NCBI RefSeq assembly: GCF_024642085.1 | Contig: NZ_JAHEBV010000065.1 | Coordinates: 1 to 64,000, forward strand | DNA from: Novosphingobium sp. | Lineage (GTDB): Bacteria > Pseudomonadota > Alphaproteobacteria > Sphingomonadales > Sphingomonadaceae | Direction of reading: 5' to 3' | DNA: 64,000 nt | Shown: positions 48,678 through 57,549 of the stretch, piece by piece | Layout: every line of letters begins with the position of its first letter | How positions within the stretch are numbered: position 1 is the stretch's first letter | Translations under genes and position numbers: made by a program | The notes under the pieces: model-generated | What the model was told of the DNA's origin: nothing | The model's input: only the letters and a program-made list of their open reading frames with translations | Database searches by the model: none

Positions 48678-49537
48678 GCGCCGAGCGCGCCTTCATCGAA
48701 GCTTTGCGGGTGCTGGCCACGCATCCCGCTGCGCGCGGGCTAGCAGACGATTGCGCGGTGCTGGAAGTTGGCGATGAAACACTGGTTCTCACGCACGATA
48801 CTCTGGTCGAGGGTATCCATTTTCTGCCTGGTCAGGATCCCGCCGACGTCGCTTGGAAACTAGTAGCCACAAATCTGTCCGACCTGGCTGCAAAGGGGGC
48901 CCAGCCCGTCGGTGTGCTGCTTAGTTACCAGCTCGCCCACAATGATGCGCGGTTTGTGGCTGGCTTGAATGAGGTGCTGGGACACTACGATGTCCCGCTT
49001 CTGGGCGGCGATACAGTCGCTCCATCCGGACCACAGGTTCTGGGATTAACGGCGATAGGCCGGGCCACATTTCGTCCCGTTCCGTCCCGGAGCGGGTCGC
49101 AGGTGGGAGACTCATTATGGATTACTGGTCCAGTTGGCGCGTCGATGCTCGGTCTTGAAGCCATACGAGCAGGATCGGGGGATAGTCTTTCTTATCGGCG
49201 ACCTGAAGCCTTGCTTGGGCAAGGGATCGCCCTTGCGCCATATGTCACCGCCATGATGGACGTGTCGGACGGACTCCTGCTTGACGCAAGCCGGATGGCA
49301 TCGGCCAGCGGCGTAAACTTTGCGATTGATCGCGACGCCGTGCCCATCGCCTGCCCTGAGAGCCGTCGCGACGAAGCTATACGTTGGGGCGATGACTATC
49401 AATTATTGTTCACTTTGCCCGCTGATAGCGAATGTCCCATTGCTGCGCGATGCATCGGCAATGTTAATCCATTTGGCGGGTCTGCGTTGTTACTTGACGG
49501 AGATGTTCCGACTGGATCGCTCGGCTACGAGCATTAG
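48674..49537 (+). CDS. thiL: Thiamine-monophosphate kinase
   Basis: About 287 residues. The N-terminus AERAFIEALRVLATHPAARGL is conserved in sphingomonad ThiL as I recall, so the only start that keeps it is CTG at 48674, sharing CTGA with the nusB stop. A shorter TTG start at 48704 would cut it. HDTLVEGIHFL, AWKLVATNLSDLAAKGA and GGDT are the family marks; it makes thiamine diphosphate. Its stop overlaps the convergent desaturase. Confidence 0.9.
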   Translation: MSAERAFIEALRVLATHPAARGLADDCAVLEVGDETLVLTHDTLVEGIHFLPGQDPADVAWKLVATNLSDLAAKGAQPVGVLLSYQLAHNDARFVAGLNEVLGHYDVPLLGGDTVAPSGPQVLGLTAIGRATFRPVPSRSGSQVGDSLWITGPVGASMLGLEAIRAGSGDSLSYRRPEALLGQGIALAPYVTAMMDVSDGLLLDASRMASASGVNFAIDRDAVPIACPESRRDEAIRWGDDYQLLFTLPADSECPIAARCIGNVNPFGGSALLLDGDVPTGSLGYEH

Positions 49538-50502
49538 AGGGCCGAGCAATCAACGCCGCGCTGTTGCAGCACCGGCTTCAGCGCAAGGTAGGCCTTACGC
49601 GTTCTATGATTGGGAATACCCGGATAGAGGTGGTGGATCATGTGGGTTTCCATGCCCATCGACAGCACATGGCCAAGCCGACTCTTAAAAATATTGGCCT
49701 GCTCGTAACGTCCAGTCTTGCCTTCACGCGGGTGGTGCGGCGCCCACGACAAATAGAACCGAATATAGCTGAGCCCGATGTGGCGTGGCAGCCACCAGAG
49801 CAGCCCTGCCTCAATTGCGTAACCACTCCATGCCATGGTGAACAGCACCGCCATAAAGACCAACTGCAGAAGCATTGTTTCCTTGAGCGCGCGGGCCGCT
49901 TCAGGCGTCCCCATGCCAGCAAGAATGCGTTTGTAGTGATGGATCGACCCATCGACACCGGGCTGACGATTGTACCAGGTTTTGTACCACGCCCACAGCG
50001 CATTCGGCGCCTCGTCGGTGTAGTCGGGATCCTTGACCGGATCGTTGCAATGATAGTGATGTTCCAGGTGCATCATCCGCGCCATCGAGAACGGAAAAAC
50101 GATCGGAATGGTAGATACGGCGCCGACCGCTTCGTTCAGCCAACGATTCTTTTCCCCCGGACGGCCGATATTCGAATGCATCGCCTCATGGCTCGTCACG
50201 TATCCGCCGGTAGCAAAAATGCAGGACAGCACAAAACCCACAGTCAGATTGAGCTCGCCCATGATCGCTAGCGGGAAGAATGCTAACCAGACGGCGAAGC
50301 AGCTGAACGCGGCGACGGCGTAGGGCCACATCGCTCCGCCATGGAACTCCTTGGCAATAGCCATTTCTTCCTTGAGCAGGTCACGCCTTGTGTGCCGGTC
50401 GAGCCCCTCAGGTCCAAGCGGCAGCGCTGGAAGATCGCCCCCCCGATCTAGGTAAGGCCTTGCAACCTCAGGGTTCAGGAGGACCGGATCGGCCTCACTC
50501 AT
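49534..50502 (-). CDS. Membrane fatty acid desaturase/carotenoid hydroxylase family
   Basis: About 322 residues with three histidine boxes (HEAMH; HLEHHYHC; HMIHHLYPGIPNH) and four membrane segments, a diiron membrane oxygenase. It could desaturate lipid acyl chains or hydroxylate a carotenoid ring; both occur in sphingomonads and cannot be separated here. ATG at 50502 overlaps the stop of the upstream tiny gene (ATGA). Confidence 0.85.
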   Translation of the reverse strand: MSEADPVLLNPEVARPYLDRGGDLPALPLGPEGLDRHTRRDLLKEEMAIAKEFHGGAMWPYAVAAFSCFAVWLAFFPLAIMGELNLTVGFVLSCIFATGGYVTSHEAMHSNIGRPGEKNRWLNEAVGAVSTIPIVFPFSMARMMHLEHHYHCNDPVKDPDYTDEAPNALWAWYKTWYNRQPGVDGSIHHYKRILAGMGTPEAARALKETMLLQLVFMAVLFTMAWSGYAIEAGLLWWLPRHIGLSYIRFYLSWAPHHPREGKTGRYEQANIFKSRLGHVLSMGMETHMIHHLYPGIPNHRTRKAYLALKPVLQQRGVDCSAL

Positions 50503-50693
50503 AGCCAGCGCCCCCGCACTACGGTCAGCAGTCCCCACGGAGCGCCGATTAGCAGGCCGAACAGGATCGGACTGATCCCAGCGGGCGCCGGAATATCCAG
50601 GCGTTGCATGATCTGCGCAATCAGCGGCGCGATAAACCCAATCCCGAACAGAAGGGGCATCCAGCTAAAAAGCCCACGTACTGCTGCCTGCAT
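50499..50693 (-). CDS. Small membrane protein coupled to the desaturase
   Basis: A 64-residue protein of two hydrophobic helices (LFSWMPLLFGIGFIAPLIAQIM and ILFGLLIGAPWGLLTVV) and a basic end RGRWL. ATG at 50693 with AGGG nine bases upstream is preferred; a TTG at 50711 would add six residues. No family recognised. Translationally coupled to the desaturase by ATGA, so a partner or assembly factor is possible. Confidence 0.75.
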   Translation of the reverse strand: MQAAVRGLFSWMPLLFGIGFIAPLIAQIMQRLDIPAPAGISPILFGLLIGAPWGLLTVVRGRWL

Positions 50694-50886
50694 TTCATTA
50701 AGCCCTAGCAAATCAAGTATAGTAATCTCTCATAAACCGTGATGCGCGGCAAGCATGGTGCAGGGCAAATCAGAGATCGTCTGTTTCGAAACGAAACCAT
50801 GGCTTTTCAGCAAAGTAACGAATGCGCGGGAAAAAGCGCAGCACGGGCGTTGCAATGGCGTAAAAACGCACTAGCGTGCCGCCCGC

Positions 50887-50907
50887 AGCCCCGCGATCGG
50901 CGGGGCT
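50887..50907 (+). promoter_or_regulatory. Leader hairpin upstream of hppA
   Basis: AGCCCCGC (50887-50894) pairs with GCGGGGCT (50900-50907), an 8-bp stem on a 5-base loop, followed by a short TTT run and then the GGGGGAG ribosome site. It is in the 5' leader, so it could be an attenuator rather than a normal terminator. Confidence 0.45.
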
Positions 50908-50939
50908 TTCGTTATGAACAACAAAGGGGGAGCGTGTCC

Positions 50940-53060
50940 GTGGATCTTGTCACGATCGCTATAATCCTGGGACTGCTGGCCATCGTTTATGGCTTCGTCA
51001 CCAGTCGTCAGGTTCTCGGCGCACCAGCCGGGAATGATAAAATGCAGGAAATCGCCGCCGCTATTCAAGAAGGCGCACAAGCCTATCTGAAGCGGCAATA
51101 TTCCGCCATCGCCATTGTCGGCGTGGTAGTAGCCGTGATCATACTAATGACGCTGGGCGGCATTTCGGCGACGGGCTTCGTGCTCGGCGCGTTGCTTTCG
51201 GGCGCGGCCGGGTTCATCGGCATGAATGTTTCGGTGCGCTCCAACGTGCGCACTGCCGCTGCCGCGCAGACCGGTTTGCAGGAAGGCCTGACCCTGGCGT
51301 TTCGCGCCGGCGCGATCACCGGGATGTTGGTGGCTGGCCTGGCTCTGCTCGCAATTTCGGTGTTTTTCTATTACCTGACAGCAGGCGGCGACGGGAAGAT
51401 TGCGGGACTAGGGCTTGCCGCCGATAGCCGCCAAGTCGTCACCGGCCTTACCGCGCTTGCGCTTGGCGCTTCGCTGGTTTCGATTTTCGCCCGGCTTGGC
51501 GGCGGAATCTTCACCAAGGCGGCCGACGTTGGCGCCGATCTGGTCGGCAAGGTCGAAGCCGGAATCCCTGAAGACGATCCACGCAACCCGGCCGTGATCG
51601 CCGATAACGTGGGCGACAATGTAGGCGATTGCGCCGGCATGGCCGCCGACCTGTTCGAAACCTATGTCGTCACCGTCGGTGCCACAATGGTGCTGACAGC
51701 GCTGCTGCTCAAGGGTGCGGCCAACCTCGCTGATCTGATGGCCATGCCGCTGCTGATCGGCGGCGTCTGCATCATCACCTCGATCATCGGAACCTACTTC
51801 GTCCGTCTGGGTGGCGGCAAGAACATCATGGGCGCGATGTACAAGGGCTTCCTGGTCACCGCCGTCCTCTCGGTCCCGGCGATCTGGTGGGCGATCAGCC
51901 ACACCCTTGGCGGTGACATGGAAACCGCAATCGCAGGCCAGGCCTACAATGGCCGGATCCTGTTTTATTGCGGCCTGCTGGGTCTGGTCATCACCGGCTT
52001 GATCATCTGGATCACCGAATATTACACCGGCACCAATTACCGCCCGGTCCGTTCGATCGCCAAGGCTTCGGAAACCGGTCACGGTACCAATGTGATCCAG
52101 GGTCTGGCGATCAGTCTTGAATCGACCGCGCTGCCGACCCTGGTGATTGTCACCGGGATCATCATCGCTTTCAAGCTGGCTGGCCTGATCGGGATTGCCT
52201 ATGCGGCGACCTCGATGCTGGCGCTCGCCGGAATGGTGGTCGCTCTCGACGCTTACGGCCCGGTCACCGACAATGCCGGCGGCATTGCCGAAATGGCCGG
52301 TCTGGACGATTCGGTTCGTGAAAAGACCGACGCGCTCGACGCCGTGGGCAACACCACCAAGGCGGTAACCAAGGGCTATGCGATCGGATCGGCCGGCCTG
52401 GCAGCGCTGGTGCTGTTCGCCGCCTATACCACCGATCTTAAGGAGTTCTTCCCGGATCTGAAGGTCAATTTCAGCCTTGAAAACCCCTATGTCATCGTGG
52501 GGCTGCTGCTGGGTGCCTTGCTGCCTTACCTGTTCGGCGCAATGGGTATGACGGCTGTTGGCCGTGCCGCGGGCGACGTGGTGAAGGACGTGCGCGACCA
52601 GTTCCGCGAGAACCCGGGCATCATGACCTATGAAACCAAGCCCAACTATGCCCGGACCGTCGATCTGGTGACAAAGGCAGCGATCAAGGAAATGATCGTT
52701 CCTTCGTTGCTGCCAGTCTTGGCTCCGGTCGTGGTCTACTTCGTGATCACCATGGTCGCTGGTCAGGCTGAGGGCTTTGCCGCTCTCGGCGCGCTGCTTC
52801 TCGGGGTGATTGTCGGCGGGTTGTTCGTCGCGATCTCGATGACTTCGGGCGGCGGGGCGTGGGACAATGCCAAGAAGTACATCGAGGACGGCAACCACGG
52901 CGGCAAGGGCTCTGAAGCACACAAGGCTGCGGTAACCGGCGATACCGTTGGCGATCCCTACAAAGACACTGCGGGTCCGGCAGTCAACCCGATGATCAAG
53001 ATCACCAACATTGTGGCGCTGCTCCTGCTCGCCGCATTGGCAAGCCACGGCGCGGGATAA
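50940..53060 (+). CDS. hppA: K+-independent H+-translocating pyrophosphatase
   Basis: A ~706-residue, ~15-16 segment membrane pump that uses PPi to move H+. The PPi site is [19 protein letters not shown]. In [16 protein letters not shown] the Lys marks the K+-independent subtype. GTG at 50940 is spaced seven bases from GGGGGAG; a GTG at 50934 is too close. The pump saves energy in low-energy states and drives the gradient. Ends at a terminator. Confidence 0.97.
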   Translation: MDLVTIAIILGLLAIVYGFVTSRQVLGAPAGNDKMQEIAAAIQEGAQAYLKRQYSAIAIVGVVVAVIILMTLGGISATGFVLGALLSGAAGFIGMNVSVRSNVRTAAAAQTGLQEGLTLAFRAGAITGMLVAGLALLAISVFFYYLTAGGDGKIAGLGLAADSRQVVTGLTALALGASLVSIFARLGGGIFTKAADVGADLVGKVEAGIPEDDPRNPAVIADNVGDNVGDCAGMAADLFETYVVTVGATMVLTALLLKGAANLADLMAMPLLIGGVCIITSIIGTYFVRLGGGKNIMGAMYKGFLVTAVLSVPAIWWAISHTLGGDMETAIAGQAYNGRILFYCGLLGLVITGLIIWITEYYTGTNYRPVRSIAKASETGHGTNVIQGLAISLESTALPTLVIVTGIIIAFKLAGLIGIAYAATSMLALAGMVVALDAYGPVTDNAGGIAEMAGLDDSVREKTDALDAVGNTTKAVTKGYAIGSAGLAALVLFAAYTTDLKEFFPDLKVNFSLENPYVIVGLLLGALLPYLFGAMGMTAVGRAAGDVVKDVRDQFRENPGIMTYETKPNYARTVDLVTKAAIKEMIVPSLLPVLAPVVVYFVITMVAGQAEGFAALGALLLGVIVGGLFVAISMTSGGGAWDNAKKYIEDGNHGGKGSEAHKAAVTGDTVGDPYKDTAGPAVNPMIKITNIVALLLLAALASHGAG

Positions 53061-53092
53061 GTTGCGCACCGCCTTGCCTGTGTGATGCAAAT

Positions 53093-53122
53093 CCCCGTCC
53101 GGTGAAATCCGGGCGGGGTTTT
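53093..53122 (+). terminator. Terminator of hppA
   Basis: CCCCGTCCGG (53093-53102) pairs with CCGGGCGGGG (53109-53118), one G-U, loop TGAAAT, then TTTT. Confidence 0.9.
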
Positions 53123-53153
53123 GCTTTTTGCCAGGCTGCGCTAGGCTGACGTG

Positions 53154-53468
53154 ATGAAACTTCCGATCATCCCGGGCCGGGTCGCTACCGGCTTGCTTGT
53201 GGCGCAGCTGGGAATCCTGATCTGGACGCTGTCCAGCAGCGCGGGTGGATTTTTTTCGATGTTCTGCGCGGTAGGCGATGATGCCGCCGGCGATGCTTAC
53301 AGCAACGTCCATCTGGTGTTTCTGCTCCTGCTTCCGCTTGGCCTGGCCAGTTTGCGTTATGCCAAGCTGCGCTTGATCTACGCCGTGATCTTGATCGCTA
53401 GCCTCGCTACTCTTACGCAGCAAAAAGCCATGCTGGACGCCGGTCACTTGCATTGCGACAGTCTTTGA
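53154..53468 (+). CDS. Small three-helix membrane protein, unknown
   Basis: About 104 residues with three hydrophobic helices (VATGLLVAQLGILIWTL, LVFLLLLPLGLASL, LIYAVILIASLATL) and two internal Cys. I do not recognise a family. ATG at 53154 (GTG at 53151 is an option). Lies 30 bases after the hppA terminator and 83 before the FemAB-like gene. Confidence 0.65.
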   Translation: MKLPIIPGRVATGLLVAQLGILIWTLSSSAGGFFSMFCAVGDDAAGDAYSNVHLVFLLLLPLGLASLRYAKLRLIYAVILIASLATLTQQKAMLDAGHLHCDSL

Positions 53469-53551
53469 TAGCCTTACTGACGCGTTAGCCATTCCTTGGC
53501 ACATCGCTGTTACACCGCGCCGGTCGATACGATCGAAGGAGCGCGCATCCC

Positions 53552-54709
53552 GTGGCCGAACTGGCCTTCCCGCTGTTGCCTGCAATCGGTCCGCCGTTAG
53601 CGGGCATAACCACGCGTGTGCAGAGCTGGCATAACTTCGATACGCCGAGTGAGCGCGCGCGCTGGACGACGCTCGCCGGCCAAACAACAGAGCCCAATCC
53701 GTTTCACGCAGCCTGGTATGCTCTCCCTGCTTTACGCGCGCTTGATCCTGCAGGATCAGTTCAAATACTGGCGGTCGAGCATGAAGGAAAACTGATCGGA
53801 GTCCTGCCGGTCCGACGCGAACCCCGCTATTACGGCCGACCGATCCCCCACATGGCAAGCTGGATGCATGCCAATTCTTTCCTGGGCACGCCGCTGGTTG
53901 CCAAAGGCGGGGAACATGCTTTCTGGTCCGCTGCCTTGGCATGGGCAGACCGCGAAGCTGGCCGGTCGTTGTTCCTGCATCTGGCGCAATTGCCGCTTGA
54001 GGGGCCGCTGTACACCGCGTTGACCCAGGTGCTTGATAAGCAACATCGCTTTCACAAGATCGTGCACCGCGAAGAGCGAGCGATGCTTGCCTCAGATCAA
54101 TCGCCCGGGGTCTATTTCGAAACCAGCCTGTCGGGCAAGAAGCGCAAGGAGCTGCGCCGTCAAGCCGCGCGATTGGCCGAACTGGGCAACGTGCGGTGCG
54201 TTGTGGAGAACGACGCCGCACATCTGGATTCATGGATCGAAGCCTTCCTGGCACTTGAGCATTCGGGCTGGAAGGGCAGCGCCGGCTCTGCCCTGGCATC
54301 GCACCACGCAACCGCATCGCTGTTCCGGGAAGCCCTTTCGGGGGCCGCCAGTGCGGGACAACTGCAGCGCCTGTCCCTCTGGCTCGACGATGAGCCGGTC
54401 GCCATGCTCGTCCAGTTCCTATCCCCGCCCGGCGCCTTTTCGTACAAGACCGCGTTTGACGAACGGTTCGCACGCTTTTCCCCCGGCGTTCTGCTGCAGC
54501 GCGAGAACCTGGCGATCCTGGGCCGGCCTGATATCGCCTGGTGCGACAGCTGTGCCACTGCCGATCACCCCATGATCGACCACATCTGGCGTGAACGTCG
54601 CGCAATCGGCCGCCTGTCCATCGCCATCGGCGGGCCATTGCGGCGCGGCTTGTTTCGCCAGATCGCCCGGCTGGAGCGGGGCCGCAAGGCCATCCTTGAC
54701 GCGTCCTGA
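53552..54709 (+). CDS. FemAB/BioF2-like GNAT-fold acyltransferase
   Basis: A 385-residue protein starting at GTG, resembling the Acetyltransf_6 (CelD/BcsL, FemAB-like) group: tandem GNAT folds with SLSGKKRKELRRQAARLAE and the C-terminal LDDEPVAMLVQFLSP…SYKTAFDERFARFSPGVLL. Members take part in polysaccharide or peptidoglycan modification. Ends just before tesB; substrate unknown. Confidence 0.82.
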   Translation: MAELAFPLLPAIGPPLAGITTRVQSWHNFDTPSERARWTTLAGQTTEPNPFHAAWYALPALRALDPAGSVQILAVEHEGKLIGVLPVRREPRYYGRPIPHMASWMHANSFLGTPLVAKGGEHAFWSAALAWADREAGRSLFLHLAQLPLEGPLYTALTQVLDKQHRFHKIVHREERAMLASDQSPGVYFETSLSGKKRKELRRQAARLAELGNVRCVVENDAAHLDSWIEAFLALEHSGWKGSAGSALASHHATASLFREALSGAASAGQLQRLSLWLDDEPVAMLVQFLSPPGAFSYKTAFDERFARFSPGVLLQRENLAILGRPDIAWCDSCATADHPMIDHIWRERRAIGRLSIAIGGPLRRGLFRQIARLERGRKAILDAS

Positions 54710-54731
54710 AACCCAACGCAAAGCCGCTGTC

Positions 54732-55622
54732 ATGGACAGCGATATCACCCCCGAACGCCTGGTTTCCGGCCTGGTCAAACTGCTTGAAGTCAAGCCGCAG
54801 GGCGATGATCACTTTATCGGCCGCAAGAAGCGCGGCGGGATTGGCCGCGTATTTGGCGGTCAAGTTATCGCCCAAGCTCTGTTAGCCGCCGAAGCCACGG
54901 TAGAACCGGAACGCCCGGCCCATTCGCTCCATGCCTATTTCCTGCGCGGCGGCAGCGAGGATTTTGAAACCGACTACGCCGTCACCCGCGATTTTGATGG
55001 CGGTTCGTTTTCCAACCGCCGCGTTGTCGCCAGCCAGCAAGGCCGGCCCATCCTCAACCTCACGGCCAGCTTTCAAAAGCTGGAGCAAGGACTGCACCAC
55101 GCCGATGCCGTGATGCCCGACGTGCCCCCGCCGGAAGAGCTTGAACCCGAAGCCGCCGTCCGGCTGCGTTTTGCCGACCAGGCCCGGCCCGAAGCCCGTC
55201 ACCACTTCCTGTCGCCGCGGCCGGTCGAACTGCGCGGAGTAGAAAACCGGCACTGGATGAATCCGGTGAAGGCCCCCCCGCGCTCGCACTCATGGTTCCG
55301 CGCTGTTGCCCCCCTGCCCGACGATCCGCGCGTCCACCGCGCTATCCTTGCCTTTGCCAGCGACATGACCCTGCTTGGCACCTGCGCGCTGCCGCACGGC
55401 CTGTCCTGGGCGCGGGGCGAAGTCGTCAGCGCCAGCCTGGACCATGCGGTGTGGTTTCACGAACCGTTCCGGGCCGACGAATGGCTGTTATACGCCACCG
55501 ACAGTCCGTGGAGCGGAGCCGGGCGCGGGTTCAACCGGGGCCGCATCTTTACCCGCGAAGGCCGCCTGGTCGCCAGTGTGGCGCAAGAAGGCATGATCCG
55601 CCGCAGCAAGCCCAGGGACTGA
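54732..55622 (+). CDS. tesB: Acyl-CoA thioesterase II
   Basis: A 296-residue double hot-dog enzyme with GRVFGGQVIAQALLAA, HSLHAYFLRGG, and the second-half DHAVWFHEPFRADEWLLY with the catalytic Asp region. It hydrolyses medium to long acyl-CoA. ATG at 54732 is 22 bases after the GNAT stop, so co-transcription is likely. A relation to the storage-lipid genes 5 kb away is speculative. Confidence 0.95.
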   Translation: MDSDITPERLVSGLVKLLEVKPQGDDHFIGRKKRGGIGRVFGGQVIAQALLAAEATVEPERPAHSLHAYFLRGGSEDFETDYAVTRDFDGGSFSNRRVVASQQGRPILNLTASFQKLEQGLHHADAVMPDVPPPEELEPEAAVRLRFADQARPEARHHFLSPRPVELRGVENRHWMNPVKAPPRSHSWFRAVAPLPDDPRVHRAILAFASDMTLLGTCALPHGLSWARGEVVSASLDHAVWFHEPFRADEWLLYATDSPWSGAGRGFNRGRIFTREGRLVASVAQEGMIRRSKPRD

Positions 55623-55637
55623 TCCCAGCCGCTTACA

Positions 55638-55683
55638 TAAGGTAACAAAGCGCCCCACAGAAACCTGCCAGCCTGTTACCTTA
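55638..55683. repeat. 10-bp inverted repeat between tesB and HTH genes
   Basis: TAAGGTAACA (55638-55647) and TGTTACCTTA (55674-55683) are perfect complements 26 bases apart, covering the HTH gene's stop. There is no U-run, so a terminator function is uncertain. Confidence 0.5.
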
Positions 55684-56107
55684 GGTCACCTTGTGTGGGC
55701 TTCCCGCCCGGCAATGCAGACCGCATCGGCGATGCTACAAGCCGCCGGTCAGGCCCGTGCCCAATGTCGAGTGCGCCGCCTGTTCTGAGAGTAATCGTGG
55801 TGACGCCGTTCAGCGCTCGCTCCATCAGCCAGTCGAACGCACGCTCGCGCCCTTCCCCCAGCGCCCGGTTCCACGCTGCGGCAAAGCTTTCCGCCCCCGC
55901 CCGCGCGCGCAAGGCATAGGCCGCCTTGCGGCTCATCCCCACCATCCGCGCCGCAGACGATACGGATCCGGTAACACACAGCGCGCGCAAAAATGCGCTT
56001 TGGCGCGGAACCGTCCACCCGTCGTGGCGGGTGCGGGCAAGCGGAACCGGGGTAAAGGCGGGCGCGGCAATATCGGCCGGGCGCGGCGGGGCGTGGTCAG
56101 AGTTCAT
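55676..56107 (-). CDS. Helix-turn-helix protein, unknown
   Basis: A 143-residue protein with a helix-turn-helix region, RQSAFLRALCVTGSVSSAARMVGMSRKAAYALRARA split over residues ~33-68, resembling the start of LysR-type or terminase-like HTHs, and an Arg/Gly-rich C-terminus. It is likely a small DNA-binding regulator; no ligand domain is seen. ATG at 56107. Not part of any clear operon. Confidence 0.65.
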   Translation of the reverse strand: MNSDHAPPRPADIAAPAFTPVPLARTRHDGWTVPRQSAFLRALCVTGSVSSAARMVGMSRKAAYALRARAGAESFAAAWNRALGEGRERAFDWLMERALNGVTTITLRTGGALDIGHGPDRRLVASPMRSALPGGKPTQGDLR

Positions 56108-56164
56108 GGGCGGAGTTTATCGGAGCCGCCAGGGTGTAGGAAAGCGAAAGAAGCCCCCAGCCAG

Positions 56165-57436
56165 TTACGCGGTGCCCTGTGCAGCGCGCGCCGAAAGCCG
56201 TTCGATCAGCCAGCGGATCGATCCGCCCTGCACCACGACCGAGAACAGGACGACGATATAGGTGATCGCCAGGATATCGGCACGGATTGGGCTTTCGGGC
56301 AGTGATAATGCCAAAGCCACTGAAATCCCGCCGCGCAATCCGCCCCAAACAAGGGTTGGATAGGCCATCGGGCCCAGCTTGATCCACCGCTTCATTGCCG
56401 CCAGCGGCGCGCCGACCGAAATGGCCCGGGCCAGCATCACGACGCCAATCGCCACCACGCCCAGCAGCAACGGACTGGCTGAAGAGGCGATGACAACCAC
56501 CTCAAGCCCGATCAGCACGAACAGCACTGCGTTCAGGATTTCGTCGATCAAGTCCCAGAACTTGAGCAGGTAGTCGCGCGTCTGCTCGCTCATCGCATAG
56601 GCAACGCCGGCATTACCGATCATCAGGCCGGCAACCGCCATGGCCACCGGTCCGCTGACATGCAGTACCTGCGCCAGACTGTAGCCGCCCATAACCAGTG
56701 CCAGGCTGATCATCACCTCGATTATGAAATCGTCAATCGAGCGCATGCCGCGAAAGGCGATCCAGCCCAGAACCAAACCAAGAATTGCGCCCCCGCCCGC
56801 TTCCCGCAGGAAATCGGCGCTGGCCGCTGCCAGTGTAAACTCTTCCGCGCCCGATGCCGAAACAAGCAGGATCGAAAACACGACCACGCCAATCCCGTCG
56901 TTGAACAGACTTTCACCCGCAATGGTGGCCTGGAGTGTTTCGGGAACCGCGGCGCGGCGCATGACAGCCATGACCGCTATCGGATCGGTCGGGCTGATCA
57001 AGGCCCCGAATACAAGGCACCAGATCAACGGGATCGGGTGTCCAAACAGACCTGCGATGAAATGGATGCCGGTGCCGACAAGCGTGGTCGAAAGCAGGAC
57101 ACCGACCGTGCTGAATATCATGATCGGCCAGCGTCCACGCTTCATCGCCGTCCAGTCAACATGTAGCGCGCCGGCGAACAGCAGGAAGGACAGCATGCCG
57201 TTCATCAAGGTCGTGTGAAAATCGATATCAGCCAGAAAGGTGCCAAGTTTCCCGGCAAGATCGCCCTGGGGAAATACCCGGTCGAACAGGATCACAGCCA
57301 GTGAAGATACAGCCCCCATGATCGTCAGGCCTACTGTCGACGGCAATTTCAGGAACCGAAAGTTCACGTAACCGAGGAATGCGGTCACAACGATCAGGAT
57401 CGCGGCCGCATCGAACAAGTTGGGCTGATGGGTCAT
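56165..57436 (-). CDS. Cation:proton antiporter, CPA1 (NhaP-type)
   Basis: About 423 residues and twelve membrane segments. ALISPTDPIAVMAVM holds the essential Asp of CPA1; AGESLFNDGIGVVVF and VLFVLIGLEVVVIA follow. It exchanges Na+ or K+ for H+ at the inner membrane. ATG at 57436 (MTHQP) is preferred to an upstream Met (57475). Confidence 0.92.
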   Translation of the reverse strand: MTHQPNLFDAAAILIVVTAFLGYVNFRFLKLPSTVGLTIMGAVSSLAVILFDRVFPQGDLAGKLGTFLADIDFHTTLMNGMLSFLLFAGALHVDWTAMKRGRWPIMIFSTVGVLLSTTLVGTGIHFIAGLFGHPIPLIWCLVFGALISPTDPIAVMAVMRRAAVPETLQATIAGESLFNDGIGVVVFSILLVSASGAEEFTLAAASADFLREAGGGAILGLVLGWIAFRGMRSIDDFIIEVMISLALVMGGYSLAQVLHVSGPVAMAVAGLMIGNAGVAYAMSEQTRDYLLKFWDLIDEILNAVLFVLIGLEVVVIASSASPLLLGVVAIGVVMLARAISVGAPLAAMKRWIKLGPMAYPTLVWGGLRGGISVALALSLPESPIRADILAITYIVVLFSVVVQGGSIRWLIERLSARAAQGTA

Positions 57437-57549
57437 CAAAATCCCGTGGCACGTTGACCGGTCAGCGTCAAACAACAGCGTCTGACTGCCTGGCGCTTGA
57501 CCGCTGCCTGCGCGGTCAGGGCCTTGGCAGCAGGCCAGAAGGCCGCGTG

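Noticed and set aside
51408..54875. Very long (>1100 codons) minus-strand open frame across hppA and the acyltransferase
   Set aside because: Shadow of well-supported genes on the other strand; its sequence is low-complexity His/Arg/Asp.
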